This document shows, piece after piece, positions 37,449 through 47,681 of a stretch of DNA of 64,000 bases. How positions within the stretch are numbered: position 1 is the stretch's first letter; each line of letters starts with the position of its first letter. The notes under the pieces are model-generated. The model worked only from the letters and a program-made list of their open reading frames with translations, searched no databases and was not told the origin of the DNA. The DNA comes from Bacillus sp. V5-8f (GTDB lineage: Bacteria; Bacillota; Bacilli; Bacillales; DSM-1321), in NCBI RefSeq assembly GCF_002863565.1, contig NZ_PGUW01000004.1:1-64000 (forward strand), given 5' to 3'. The position numbers were made by a program, and so were the translations under genes.

Positions 37449-38704
37449 ATTTTTTCATATACGGCGGCCAATGCCTGTTCGAATTTGCCGGTCTTTTTTG
37501 GCTGGTAGTATTTTTTATTCTTCAGCTTATCTGGGAGGTACTGCTGTCTTACCCATCCATTTTCATAGTCATGAGGGTAGAGGTAATTAATGCCGCGGCC
37601 AAGCTCTTTTGCTCCTTTGTAATGGGCATCCTTGAGGTGATCAGGGATATCGCCGCTTTTGCCTGTACGGATATCTTCAATCGCTTCATCGAGCGCCTTA
37701 TAAGCGGAGTTTGATTTTGGCGACAGGCACAGTTCTACAACTACGCTTGCGAGCGGGATTCTTGCTTCAGGAAAACCAAGCCGTTCAGCGGCTTCCACAG
37801 CGGCAAGTGCACGAGGACCCGCCTGTGGGTTTGCAAGCCCGATATCTTCGTAAGCAATTACAATGAGCCTTCGTCCGATGCTAACGAGATCGCCAGCTTC
37901 AATCAATCTGCCGAGATAGTGGAGCGCGGCATTCACGTCACTTCCGCGGATTGATTTCTGAAAAGCTGACAGTACATCATAATGAGCGTCGCCGTCTTTA
38001 TCATGTGAAAAACTCTTTTTTTGGATGCATTCTTCTGCAGTGGCCAAATCTATTTTAATCATGCCTTCTTCGTCTGCTTCCGTAGAAACTACGGCGAGCT
38101 CAAGGGCGTTTAAGGAACTTCTCACATCTCCGTTTGCAGCTGTTGCTAAATGCTTCAGCGCCTCCTGTGAAACAGTTGTGTGATATTTCCCCAGGCCACG
38201 ATCTTCATCATGAAGAGCCCTTTCGAGTGCCTTAACCATATCTTCAGGCTCTAAAGGCTTCAATTCAAATATTTGGCATCGGCTTCGGATCGCCGGATTG
38301 ATCGCATGGTATGGATTGCTGGTGGTTGCACCAATTAACGTGATCATTCCGTTTTCAAGGTAAGGCAGCAGGAAATCCTGTTTTGCCTTATCGAGCCGGT
38401 GCACCTCATCCAGAAGCAGGATCACCTTCCCAGACATCTTTGCTTCCTGTGCAACAATTTCCATATCTTTTTTATTGTTTGTCACAGCGTTCAGCGTCCG
38501 GAATGCGAATCGAGTGCTCCCTGCGATTGCGCTGGCAATGGAGGTTTTACCGATGCCCGGAGGCCCGTATAAAATCATCGACGAAAGCTGCTTTGCTTTT
38601 ACCATGCGGTTAATAATTTTTCCTTCTCCGACAAGATGCTCCTGCCCGATAATTTCTTCAATTGTACGGGGCCGCATTCGGAAGGCCAGCGGTTTTATGG
38701 ACAT
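37415..38704 (-). CDS. rarA: RarA (MgsA/WRNIP1-type) replication-associated recombination ATPase
   Basis: A roughly 429-residue AAA+ protein related to clamp-loader subunits, acting at stalled forks. It has Walker A GPPGIGKTS, Walker B LLLDEVHRLDK, sensor 1 GATTSNPYHAIN, sensor 2 DVRSSLNALELA and the C-terminal tetramerisation/MgsA domain (SFSHDKDGDAHYD, SIRGSDVNAALHYL). The N-terminus KPLAFRMRP matches B. subtilis RarA (YrvN). ATG 38704 is preferred, with GGAG eight bases upstream, although ATG 38710 is in frame. It is divergent from cymR. Confidence 0.95.
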   Translation of the reverse strand: MSIKPLAFRMRPRTIEEIIGQEHLVGEGKIINRMVKAKQLSSMILYGPPGIGKTSIASAIAGSTRFAFRTLNAVTNNKKDMEIVAQEAKMSGKVILLLDEVHRLDKAKQDFLLPYLENGMITLIGATTSNPYHAINPAIRSRCQIFELKPLEPEDMVKALERALHDEDRGLGKYHTTVSQEALKHLATAANGDVRSSLNALELAVVSTEADEEGMIKIDLATAEECIQKKSFSHDKDGDAHYDVLSAFQKSIRGSDVNAALHYLGRLIEAGDLVSIGRRLIVIAYEDIGLANPQAGPRALAAVEAAERLGFPEARIPLASVVVELCLSPKSNSAYKALDEAIEDIRTGKSGDIPDHLKDAHYKGAKELGRGINYLYPHDYENGWVRQQYLPDKLKNKKYYQPKKTGKFEQALAAVYEKIESPEPRSRGK

Positions 38705-38817
38705 AAACATCTCTCCAAAGTGTGTTATTCTATATTAAAAGTAAACTATTTTTCCGGAAAAAGCGAGGAAACAATACGGTATTTGGGAAGACGGCTAATG
38801 CATTGAACGAGAGTATA

Positions 38818-38826
38818 TGCTATAAT
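38818..38826 (+). promoter_or_regulatory. Extended -10 promoter for cymR
   Basis: TGCTATAAT is a TG-extended perfect -10 element, 63 bp upstream of the cymR start. The best -35-like TTGAAC (38803) is too close, so the extended -10 is likely the main determinant. Confidence 0.5.
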
Positions 38827-38889
38827 TTAAAAGTTTATAATAACATAGTTAATTTATAGGTGAAGCTGGAAAATTCGAGGTGTATGAAA

Positions 38890-39309
38890 ATGAAAATTTC
38901 GACCAAAGGACGTTACGGTTTAACGATTATGATCGAGCTTGCCAAAAAGCATGGTGAAGGGCCTACCTCCTTGAAAACAATTGCCCAGACCCACGATTTA
39001 TCCGAGCATTATTTGGAGCAATTGATTGCCCCGCTCCGGAACGCAGGACTAGTAAAGAGCATTCGCGGTGCATATGGAGGATATATTCTCGCAAAGGAAC
39101 CAGAAAAAATTACATCCGGAGATATTATCCGGGTTTTGGAGGGGCCTATTTCTCCCGTCGAAGGGATAGAAGATGAAGAGCCTGTAAAACGCCAGCTGTG
39201 GATCAGGATACGTGATGCAGTTAAAGACGTACTTGATAATACAACGCTAGAAGACTTGGCTAACTATAAAGATACAGGCGTTACAGAAGACTATATGTAC
39301 TATATTTAA
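38890..39309 (+). CDS. cymR: CymR, Rrf2-family cysteine metabolism repressor
   Basis: A 139-residue Rrf2-type winged-helix regulator starting MKISTKGRYGLTIMIELA. It has the wing-helix region SEHYLEQLIAPLRNAGLVKSIRGAYGG and the CymR-typical tail LEDLANYKDTG. CymR works with CysK to repress cystine uptake and sulfur genes; no cluster cysteines are seen. ATG 38890 follows GAGGTG at 7 bases. It lies upstream of iscS-mnmA, the sulfur-transfer genes, as in B. subtilis. Confidence 0.92.
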   Translation: MKISTKGRYGLTIMIELAKKHGEGPTSLKTIAQTHDLSEHYLEQLIAPLRNAGLVKSIRGAYGGYILAKEPEKITSGDIIRVLEGPISPVEGIEDEEPVKRQLWIRIRDAVKDVLDNTTLEDLANYKDTGVTEDYMYYI

Positions 39310-39629
39310 TTGGAATGTTTTTAGGGAATATTATAGAAGACTCAATATTTAGCTCCCATAGCAGGGTAGCATGAGCATATTATATAAGTAACAAGAAGTT
39401 TTAAAAAAAATTAAAAAACAACAATTTTTCAACATGTTTTAATGTCTAGCTCCAGCGCCCAGCCCCGACGCCCAGGAACTAACCGCAAAATTCAAAGATA
39501 TTTTTGGTTGCGAAGTGATTCTTGGAAGAATTCCTTATGCTGACGTCTACCTTTGCCACAGGACGTGGCAGAAGTTAGTCGACGTTCGTTCAGGAGGGCG
39601 CTTGCGCTTTTCTTATTGGAGGCGAAATT
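39310..39629. other. cymR-iscS interval with structured repeat
   Basis: The first 130 bp are AT-rich with no recognised site. The remainder is repeat copy A (39444-39611), followed directly by the iscS RBS (GGAGG at 39618-39622). Confidence 0.7.
39444..39611 (+). repeat. Interspersed structured repeat, copy A
   Basis: It shares many blocks with copy B at 54576-54740. These include AGCCCCGACG, ATTCCTTATGCTG, TTGCCACAGGACGTGGCAG and AGTTAGTCGA, in the same order. The ends form an inverted pair (AGCGCCC near 39454 and GGGCGCT near 39597). An internal hairpin TGCCAC..GTGGCA is present. It sits directly upstream of the iscS RBS, so it is probably transcribed as a 5' UTR. Confidence 0.85.
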
Positions 39630-40775
39630 GTGGAACGTATTTATTTAGACCATGCTGCGACATCACCGATGCATCCCGAAGTGATCGAAAAGATGATGAA
39701 TGTGATGCAGCAGAATTTCGGAAATCCGTCGAGCATCCATTCATTCGGCCGGGAGGCAAGGCATATCCTTGATGAATCCCGTTTGTTAATAGCAAAAAGC
39801 ATCAATGCGCAGCGTAACGAAATCATCTTCACAAGCGGCGGAACAGAAGCGGATAACACTGCCCTTATTGGCATTACCCATGCTTATAAGGATCGGGGAA
39901 AACATATTATCACTACTAACATTGAACATCATGCGATCCTTCATACTTGCCATTTTCTCGAGAAGTCAGGCTTTGAGGTGACTTATTTACCCGTGGATGA
40001 ACAGGGGATGGTTTCCATCGAGGAATTGAAGTCTGCACTTAGGGAAGATACGATCCTGGTTTCGATCATGTATGGCAATAATGAGGTCGGCACAATTCAG
40101 CCAATCCGGGAAATCGGGGAAATGCTAAAGGACCATCAGGCTTTTTTCCATACTGATGCGGTTCAGGCATACGGTTTGGTCAAAATTGATGTAAAAGAAC
40201 TTGCCATCGATCTTTTATCCGTATCAGCGCATAAAATCAATGGGCCAAAAGGAATCGGTTTTTTATTTATTAAAGAAGGAATTAAGCATCAACCCCATCT
40301 TCATGGGGGAGAGCAGGAACGTAAACGCAGGGCAGGTACGGAAAGTGTTCCAGCAATCGCCGGATTTGCCGAAGCTGTAAAACTTGCACAAAACTCCATG
40401 GAAGAAAAAGTGGAGCAATACCGCAGCTTTAAACGAATCCTGCTATCTGTTTTTAAAGAGGCAGGAATCGCATTCGAAGTAAATGGGTCTCTTGATGCTT
40501 CGCTTCCCCATGTCATCAACGTTAGTTTTCCTGGTACGAATGTAGAACAGATGCTTGTTAATTTAGATTTAGCTGGGATAAATGTGTCAAGCGGCTCGGC
40601 ATGCACGGCTGGTTCCATTGATCCGTCCCACGTGCTGGTGGCGATGTTTGGCAAGGATTCACACCGTACGAAAAATTCCATCCGTTTTAGCTTTGGACTA
40701 AATAACAATGAGCAGGAAATAAGACAAGCAGGGGAAGAAACGGTTAAAATCGTAAACAGACTTGTAAAATCATAG
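39630..40775 (+). CDS. iscS: Cysteine desulfurase (IscS/YrvO type)
   Basis: A 381-residue PLP enzyme of the NifS/IscS class that supplies persulfide sulfur to MnmA for tRNA 2-thiouridine. Motifs: YLDHAATSP at the N-terminus, SGGTEADNTAL, the PLP lysine in SAHKINGPKGIGF, and the active-site cysteine loop VSSGSACTAG near residue 325. GTG 39630 follows GGAGG at 7 bases. It precedes mnmA by 43 bp, as yrvO precedes trmU in B. subtilis. Confidence 0.94.
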   Translation: MERIYLDHAATSPMHPEVIEKMMNVMQQNFGNPSSIHSFGREARHILDESRLLIAKSINAQRNEIIFTSGGTEADNTALIGITHAYKDRGKHIITTNIEHHAILHTCHFLEKSGFEVTYLPVDEQGMVSIEELKSALREDTILVSIMYGNNEVGTIQPIREIGEMLKDHQAFFHTDAVQAYGLVKIDVKELAIDLLSVSAHKINGPKGIGFLFIKEGIKHQPHLHGGEQERKRRAGTESVPAIAGFAEAVKLAQNSMEEKVEQYRSFKRILLSVFKEAGIAFEVNGSLDASLPHVINVSFPGTNVEQMLVNLDLAGINVSSGSACTAGSIDPSHVLVAMFGKDSHRTKNSIRFSFGLNNNEQEIRQAGEETVKIVNRLVKS

Positions 40776-40806
40776 TCAAAAAAAAAGACTTAAATAAATA
40801 GATTGA

Positions 40807-41934
<1,128 letters not shown>

Positions 41935-41939
41935 ATGAT

Positions 41940-41968
41940 ATCCCCAGCTGCAATGGTTGGGGATTTTC
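41940..41968 (+). terminator. iscS-mnmA terminator
   Basis: The stem ATCCCCAGC/GTTGGGGAT (one G-T wobble) is followed by TTTT. Confidence 0.8.
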
Positions 41969-42038
41969 CTTTGCGTAAATTTTATCGCAGGAAAACATAT
42001 GTTATACTTTTCTATAGAAATCATGGAGCGTGAGTTTA

Positions 42039-42704
42039 ATGGATAAAAACCAACAAGGAATCCAATATATGCAAGAAGGAAAATACGAAGAAGCAGTGAA
42101 AGTATTTTCCGAGGCAATTGAAGAAAATCCAATGGAACCGGTAGCATATATTAATTTTGGAAATGTGTTAACAGCTGTCGGAGAGCTCGATCGGGCAGTG
42201 AACTTTTTTAAAAAAGCGATAGAACTGGATGACAAAGCCGCCGCCGCCTATTATTCGCTCGGCAACCTTTACTTTGATGCAGAAAAATTGATCGAAGCTA
42301 AGGATATGTTTGAAAAAGCGGTGCGGTATGGCCTTGATAATAGTGATGCGTATTTCATGCTGGGAATGACGTTGATGCAGCTCGACCAAGCCAAATTTGC
42401 GATGCCCTATCTGCAAAGGAGTGTCGAATTAAATCCTGACGATGTGGATGCAAGGTTTCAATATGCCCTTTGCCTCGCGAATGCGGAGCTGTATGATGAA
42501 CTGATCAATGAATTAATGATTGTGGTACAAAAGGATCCAGGCCATTCGGATGCTTATTATAATCTTGGAGTTGCTTATGCGGGCCATCGTGAAGACCCTC
42601 AGACTGCCCTTGAATTTTTTGAAAAAGCCCTCCAGGCACAGCCAGACCATATGCTTGCAGCAAACGGCAAAAGGTTGATGGAGGATATGTTAGCGCAGGA
42701 ATAG
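42039..42704 (+). CDS. yrrB: Tetratricopeptide repeat protein (YrrB-type)
   Basis: A 221-residue soluble protein made almost entirely of about six TPR units, for example YMQEGKYEEAVKVFSEAIEE, AYINFGNVLTAVGELDRAV and AYYNLGVAYAGHREDPQTA. TPRs mediate protein contacts; the partner is unknown. ATG 42039 is used; GTG 42030 lies too near GGAGC. It sits between mnmA and recD2 as in Bacillus. Confidence 0.88.
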   Translation: MDKNQQGIQYMQEGKYEEAVKVFSEAIEENPMEPVAYINFGNVLTAVGELDRAVNFFKKAIELDDKAAAAYYSLGNLYFDAEKLIEAKDMFEKAVRYGLDNSDAYFMLGMTLMQLDQAKFAMPYLQRSVELNPDDVDARFQYALCLANAELYDELINELMIVVQKDPGHSDAYYNLGVAYAGHREDPQTALEFFEKALQAQPDHMLAANGKRLMEDMLAQE

Positions 42705-42764
42705 AGTTATTATAACAAGCGGTTAAATTCTCAAGAAATCAGGATCGGGCGAATAAATAAAGGA

Positions 42765-42832
42765 ATAAGCGAAAAAGTTGATAATTAAGTGACAAATTTA
42801 TTATTAAGCGAAAAAATGATAATCAAGCGAAA
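42765..42832. repeat. Short tandem repeat, about 19-20 nt, 3.5 copies
   Basis: Successive units begin TAAGCGAAAAAG, TAAGTGACAAAT, TAAGCGAAAAAA and CAAGCGAAAC, each ending in a TTGATAAT-like or ATTATTAT-like tail. They fill the gap before recD2. Confidence 0.6.
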
Positions 42833-42871
42833 CCAGTTTTGACCAAGAAAATTCGAAAGGAGGGGAGAGTT

Positions 42872-45280
42872 TTGGTACAGCAGGATTCCATGGATTTGTT
42901 TTCGGAAGAGAAATTATATATGAAAGGCAGACATTTGGTCACTATTTTTCATAATGAGCAAAATATGTACTCGGTCGTAAGGATCCGACTTGATGAAACC
43001 AATGTGGAATATCATGAAAATGAAGCGGTTGTAACAGGCTACTTCCCTCGAATTCATGAACATGAGACCTATGTCTTTTTTGGTCAGATGAAGGATCACC
43101 CTCGTTTTGGGCTTCAATTCCATGTAGAACATTTTCGTAGGGACATGCCTCAGTCAAAGGACGGTATTGCGAGCTACTTATCGAGCGACCTTTTTAAAGG
43201 AATCGGTAAGAAAACCGCTGAGGTAATTGTTGAGACGCTTGGCGAAAATGCCATTTCAAAAATTCTTGAACAGCCCTCACTTTTGGACAATATTCCAAAA
43301 CTGTCTTCCGAGAAAGCAAAAATGTTATACGATACGCTCGTTGAACATCAGGGCCTTGAGCAGGTTATGATTGCACTGAATCAATATGGCTTTGGACCTC
43401 AGCTATCCATGAAGATTTATCAGGTATACAAACAAGATACTATTTCCGTCATCCAGTCAAATCCATATAAACTGGTTGAGGATATTGAAGGTATTGGGTT
43501 CGGCCGGGCTGATGAACTTGGTTACCAGCTCGGAATAAGTGGAAGCCATCCAGACCGGATAAAGGCCGCATGCCTGTATACCCTCGAAACGCAATCGCTT
43601 CAAGAAGGAAACGTATACATGGAGGCAGACCAGCTGCTTGAAAGCGTGAAGAAGCTTCTTGAGGAAAATAAACGGGACGACATAGAATACGGGGAAATTT
43701 CGGAAGAAGTGATTAAGCTAGGCGAAGAAGGTAAGGTGATAGTGGAAGAAAGAAGGGTGTATCTTCCGTCACTTTATTTTTCCGAAAAAGGAATTGTCAC
43801 AAATATTAATCGGATTCTTTCTCAGACCGAATATGAAAATCAATTCCCTGAATCGGAATTTCTGCTTGCTCTAGGTGAACTCGAAGAGCGGCTTGGTGTA
43901 GAATATGCACCGGCACAAAAAGAGGCGATCCAAACTGCGCTCCAGAGTCCAATGCTAATCCTTACTGGAGGACCCGGGACTGGCAAAACGACCGTCATTA
44001 AAGGAATCGTAGAGCTTTTTAGTGAATTGCATGGTGTTTCGATGGATATCAATGATTATAAAAATGAGGACGATCCTTTCCCATTTATTTTGGCTGCCCC
44101 TACGGGCCGAGCTGCAAAACGAATGGCTGAATCCACCGGGCTCCCTGCTGTTACGATCCATAGGCTTCTAGGGTGGAATGGCAGTGAAGGGTTTTCGCAT
44201 GATGAAGACAATCCAATTAACGGAAAAATCGTTATAATCGATGAGATGTCAATGGTTGATACATGGCTTGCCCACCAATTGTTTAAGGCGCTTCCGGAAC
44301 ATATCCAGGTCATCCTTGTCGGTGATGAGGACCAGCTTCCATCCGTTGGGCCGGGACAGGTATTGAAGGACTTGCTGGCTTCCGGGTGTGTACCGACTGT
44401 TGCTTTAGAGCATATTTATCGGCAGGCGGACGGATCATCGATTATTGAACTGGCTCATGAAATCAAGCGTGGCAGCCTGCCCGCTGACGTTGAAAAACAA
44501 CAGGCTGACCGTTCCTTTATTCGCTGCAGTACCGCTCAAATCTCACAGGTCGTCGAAAAGGTTGTCCAAAATGCCCGAAAGAAAGGCTATACGGCGAAGG
44601 ACATCCAGGTGCTTGCCCCGATGTATAAGGGTCCTGCGGGAATTGATAATTTAAACAGAATGCTGCAGGAAGTATTCAACGGCAATCATGATGAAAAAAG
44701 GCGCGAACTTAAATTTGGAGACATTAATTATCGAACGGGCGATAAGGTGCTTCAGCTGGTGAACCAGCCTGAAAGCAACGTTTATAACGGAGACATCGGT
44801 GAAGTGGTCTCGATCCTGTTTGCTAAGGAAAACACGGATAATGTCGACAAACTGATCGTTTCCTTTGAGGGAATCGAAGTTACTTATACACGGCAGGAGT
44901 TGACTCAGATTACCCATGCTTATTGCTGCTCGATACACAAATCGCAGGGAAGTGAGTTCCCTATTGTGATCTTGCCAGTTGTTAAAAGCTACTACAGGAT
45001 GTTACGCAGAAACCTGCTTTACACAGCTATCACCCGAAGCAAGGAATTTTTAATTTTGTGTGGAGAAGAAGAAGCACTCCGCATGGGTGTCGAGAGAAAT
45101 AATGAACAAAGGCGGAAGACCACTCTGCTACAAAAGCTGAGCGACACAATGGACGGTGTAAGTGTCCAAGCAGAAATTGTGAAGGATGACGAGGTTACGG
45201 ATTACCTTGGCCAATTGCTTAAAGCTGACCCAATGATTGGGATGGAAAATGTTACGCCTTATGATTATATGGAGAAATAA
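42872..45280 (+). CDS. recD2: RecD2, ATP-dependent 5'-3' DNA helicase
   Basis: A 802-residue SF1B helicase without RecBC partners. The N-terminal extension has an OB-like start (VVTGYFPRIHEHETYVFFGQ) and helix-hairpin-helix elements (FKGIGKKTAEVIVETLG, LVEDIEGIGFGRADELG). Then come Walker A GGPGTGKTT, the DEMSMVDTWL box, VGDEDQLPSVGPG, and the C-terminal HKSQGSEFPIVILP and YTAITRSKE. TTG 42872 follows AAAGGAGGGG; the frame from ATG 42839 includes that RBS and is rejected. RecD2 aids replication fork progression and mismatch repair in Bacillus. Confidence 0.94.
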   Translation: MVQQDSMDLFSEEKLYMKGRHLVTIFHNEQNMYSVVRIRLDETNVEYHENEAVVTGYFPRIHEHETYVFFGQMKDHPRFGLQFHVEHFRRDMPQSKDGIASYLSSDLFKGIGKKTAEVIVETLGENAISKILEQPSLLDNIPKLSSEKAKMLYDTLVEHQGLEQVMIALNQYGFGPQLSMKIYQVYKQDTISVIQSNPYKLVEDIEGIGFGRADELGYQLGISGSHPDRIKAACLYTLETQSLQEGNVYMEADQLLESVKKLLEENKRDDIEYGEISEEVIKLGEEGKVIVEERRVYLPSLYFSEKGIVTNINRILSQTEYENQFPESEFLLALGELEERLGVEYAPAQKEAIQTALQSPMLILTGGPGTGKTTVIKGIVELFSELHGVSMDINDYKNEDDPFPFILAAPTGRAAKRMAESTGLPAVTIHRLLGWNGSEGFSHDEDNPINGKIVIIDEMSMVDTWLAHQLFKALPEHIQVILVGDEDQLPSVGPGQVLKDLLASGCVPTVALEHIYRQADGSSIIELAHEIKRGSLPADVEKQQADRSFIRCSTAQISQVVEKVVQNARKKGYTAKDIQVLAPMYKGPAGIDNLNRMLQEVFNGNHDEKRRELKFGDINYRTGDKVLQLVNQPESNVYNGDIGEVVSILFAKENTDNVDKLIVSFEGIEVTYTRQELTQITHAYCCSIHKSQGSEFPIVILPVVKSYYRMLRRNLLYTAITRSKEFLILCGEEEALRMGVERNNEQRRKTTLLQKLSDTMDGVSVQAEIVKDDEVTDYLGQLLKADPMIGMENVTPYDYMEK

Positions 45281-45317
45281 AGACGGCAGCAATTTTTTAT
45301 GGCTGCCGTCTGTTTTA
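45281..45317 (+). terminator. recD2 terminator
   Basis: A perfect 10-bp stem AGACGGCAGC/GCTGCCGTCT is followed by GTTTT. Confidence 0.88.
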
Positions 45318-45450
45318 TGTACACTAATCTTGCTATGGCAATAACTTTCGTCACTGTTGAAGTGTCATATTTTCCATAATGGAAATCGTTACTCAACATG
45401 AATATATACTTTTTCACTTATACTATAAATGTTCGGAAAGGGGGATCGCT

Positions 45451-45927
45451 TTGCGGACATTTTCCATGTTAAAAGGGTTGCCAGTGTATACCAATCGGGG
45501 AGAATGCATAGGGACGGTCAATGATATTTGCCTTTCCGACATAGGGAAGATTGAAGGAATAATGGTTCATCGGAAGGCAATTGTCAAGAAACGTCGATTT
45601 GTTTCTTTGAATGATGTCCACTCATTCGGCCCAGAGGGAATTGTTCTGAAGCAGTGGGAGGATTCTCAACACGGATACAAGCCAAAGGTACACTACCATT
45701 TATTCCATGCCGACTGTTTGTTTGGGAAAATGCTATTCTCAAGGGCCGGTGAAGAGCTAGGGATGCTCCAGGATGTATATTTTTTGGAAAATTTGGGCAC
45801 AATCGTAGCATATGAAACAACGGATGGATTTTTCTCGGAACTAACCGAGGGCACACGCCTGATCAAATCAAAGCAGCCACCAGTGCTTGGGAAAGATGCC
45901 ATCCTGATTTCTGTCTATGATCAGTGA
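45451..45927 (+). CDS. yrrD: PRC-barrel domain protein (YrrD-type)
   Basis: The 158-residue protein has two PRC-barrel-like halves: LKGLPVYTNRGECIGTVNDI at the start and LFSRAGEELGMLQDVYF in the middle. PRC barrels occur in RimM and in photosynthetic and sporulation proteins. TTG 45451 follows AAAGGGGG and gives the start LRTFSMLKGLPVY like Bacillus YrrD. It precedes yrzR by 12 bp. The function is unknown. Confidence 0.75.
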   Translation: MRTFSMLKGLPVYTNRGECIGTVNDICLSDIGKIEGIMVHRKAIVKKRRFVSLNDVHSFGPEGIVLKQWEDSQHGYKPKVHYHLFHADCLFGKMLFSRAGEELGMLQDVYFLENLGTIVAYETTDGFFSELTEGTRLIKSKQPPVLGKDAILISVYDQ

Positions 45928-45939
45928 GGTGTCCGTTAA

Positions 45940-46134
45940 ATGGATATGAAATGCCCGAATTGCAACAGTAAAGATATCGGGAAGATCGGTGTGAATCAAT
46001 ACTATTGTTGGAATTGCTTTATTGAAATGTCTCTTAACAACGGTGTGATATATACCCATCAGGTTGAAGAGGATGGAACCTTAAGTTCCCTTGATGATTT
46101 GTTCGACGAGAACGAACGCCGATATAGCGTATAA
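45940..46134 (+). CDS. yrzR: YrzR-type small zinc-ribbon protein
   Basis: The 64-residue protein has an N-terminal zinc ribbon CPNCNSKDIG followed by YYCWNCFIEM (two C-x2-C pairs) and an acidic tail (LDDLFDENE). GAGGTGTCC precedes the ATG. It is in an operon with the PRC-barrel gene. The function is unknown. Confidence 0.8.
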   Translation: MDMKCPNCNSKDIGKIGVNQYYCWNCFIEMSLNNGVIYTHQVEEDGTLSSLDDLFDENERRYSV

Positions 46135-46152
46135 AAACATTTCGGATTTTGA

Positions 46153-46177
46153 CTCTGCCATGTAGGCAGGGTTTTTT
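46153..46177 (+). terminator. yrrD-yrzR terminator
   Basis: The stem CTCTGCC/GGCAGGG (one wobble or mismatch at the base) is followed by six Ts. Confidence 0.8.
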
Positions 46178-46261
46178 AGGACGTTTATGTTTCTGGTGAA
46201 TCTGAACCGTTTCTGCATGAAAACGTCTCCCGCCACGAAAAATAGGAAGGGAGGCGATAGA

Positions 46262-47338
46262 ATGGAAATCCGAATGAAGTGGTTTTACATGCTCGGTTTA
46301 CTGCTGTTATTATTTATTCTTATCTTTATATTTCTGAAATTAAAGCCGGTATGGCAACCCTTTATCCATGTTTTTTTTACTGTTTTGCTCCCTTTTTTCA
46401 TTGCGGCGTTTATCAGTTATTTGCTTCATCCAATTATAGAGACCCTGCATGAAAAAGGGATGAACCGGGGTCTTGCAATCCTCATCATTTACATCCTATT
46501 CTTTGGGGGAGTCGGGTTTGGGATTTACAAGGGGATACCTGCTGTAATCGAACAAATCAGGGAGTTGTCAGAGAGCGCTCCAAAAGTGGCTGAACAATAC
46601 AGACATTGGGTTACTATATTTGAAAAAAAGACGTCAAACTGGCCGTTTGGAGTACATGAACGTCTGGAGGATGCCATAACCCAAATGGAGGGTAAGCTAG
46701 AAAATCTTATGGGTAGTGTTATGCAATACATAGCGAATATTTTAGATTTCATTCTTTTGTTTGCTTTAATCCCTTTTATAGCATTCTATATGTTAAAAGA
46801 CTTTCATCTAATAAAGAAAATGGTTTGGTATTTAACGCCTAAAACATGGCGGAAGCAGGGAATTGCTTTTTTCGGTGATATCAATGAATCCCTGGGAGGT
46901 TACATTCGCGGCCAAATCATTGTATGTGCCGTGATCGGTTCCGTTTCTGCTTTCCTGTTTTGGATTGTTGGTATGGATTATCCTTTGGTTCTCGGAATGA
47001 TTATTGGCGTAACGAATATCATCCCGTACTTTGGGCCGATCATTGGTGCCACTCCCGCAGTTATTATTGCTGTGACAATTTCGTTTAAATTGGTTATAAT
47101 CACTTTAGTAATTGTGTTCGTGCTGCAATTTTTGGAGAGCAACATTTTATCGCCGTTGATTGTCGGTAAAACCCTGCATTTGCATCCTTTGTTTATCATT
47201 CTGGCGTTGTTGGCTGGTGGAGAAGTCGGCGGGGTTATCGGCTTGATCCTTGCTGTTCCAATATTGGCCGTGATCAAGGTTTGCTTGATCCATTCCAGAA
47301 ATCATTTTGCAAAAAAAAAGAGCATGGTTGCTGAATAG
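46262..47338 (+). CDS. yrrI: AI-2E (TqsA/PerM) family transporter, YrrI-type
   Basis: A 358-residue membrane protein with about eight helices in the PerM/TqsA arrangement: two N-terminal helices (MLGLLLLLFILIFIFLK, LLPFFIAAFISYLLHP), a central extracytosolic region (about residues 105-150), and the conserved C-terminal block GVTNIIPYFGPIIGATPAV and ILALLAGGEVGGVIGL. ATG 46262 follows GGGAGGCG; the upstream frame lacks an RBS. The substrate is unknown; some relatives act as Na+/H+ antiporters or AI-2 exporters. Confidence 0.88.
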   Translation: MEIRMKWFYMLGLLLLLFILIFIFLKLKPVWQPFIHVFFTVLLPFFIAAFISYLLHPIIETLHEKGMNRGLAILIIYILFFGGVGFGIYKGIPAVIEQIRELSESAPKVAEQYRHWVTIFEKKTSNWPFGVHERLEDAITQMEGKLENLMGSVMQYIANILDFILLFALIPFIAFYMLKDFHLIKKMVWYLTPKTWRKQGIAFFGDINESLGGYIRGQIIVCAVIGSVSAFLFWIVGMDYPLVLGMIIGVTNIIPYFGPIIGATPAVIIAVTISFKLVIITLVIVFVLQFLESNILSPLIVGKTLHLHPLFIILALLAGGEVGGVIGLILAVPILAVIKVCLIHSRNHFAKKKSMVAE

Positions 47339-47346
47339 GCCAGTTG

Positions 47347-47375
47347 TTGACAAATTTTTTGCTTGTGAATATAAT
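47347..47375 (+). promoter_or_regulatory. Consensus sigma-A promoter of alaS
   Basis: TTGACA (47347-47352), exactly 17 bp, TATAAT (47370-47375): both hexamers are perfect. Transcription should begin near 47383, at the start of the T-box leader. Confidence 0.88.
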
Positions 47376-47382
47376 CCATTAC

Positions 47383-47648
47383 ATAAGAGTGAATCATATA
47401 TTGCAAAATCGTAGAAGGATCCAGTATGCTGAAGCCCATTTAGTGCATAGCACGCCAGAGAGGAATTTCCTTGGCTGTAAGAAATTCCAGATGAAGAACA
47501 GCAGAATGCTAATCTGGAGTGTAGCTAATTCCTATCGTTTGCCGCGTTAAGGCTTGATGAAGGTGATGGGTACGGTTGTTGCGTGCTCATAATCAGGGTG
47601 GTACCGCGAGCTAACTCTCGTCCCTGTATGGGGATGGGAGTTTTTTTG
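47383..47648 (+). promoter_or_regulatory. T-box leader of alaS
   Basis: The T-box AGGGTGGTACCGCG is at 47595-47608. A terminator follows (ACTCTCGTCCC/GGGGATGGGAGT with TTTTTTT, 47614-47647). A GCT (Ala) triplet at 47508-47510 within AGAATGCTAATC is the likely specifier. Uncharged tRNA(Ala) would induce alaS. Confidence 0.9.
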
Positions 47649-47681
47649 TTGCCTAAAAATCATTACATAGGAGGAAAAAAT

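Noticed and set aside
37186-37458. 90-codon minus ORF overlapping the rarA 3' end
   Set aside because: Basic and low-complexity, no RBS, overlaps rarA in another frame.
40301-40708. 135-codon minus ORF inside iscS
   Set aside because: Antisense shadow of iscS.
42765-42832. CRISPR array
   Set aside because: Repeats are short, degenerate, contiguous and without spacers; no cas genes are present in the window.
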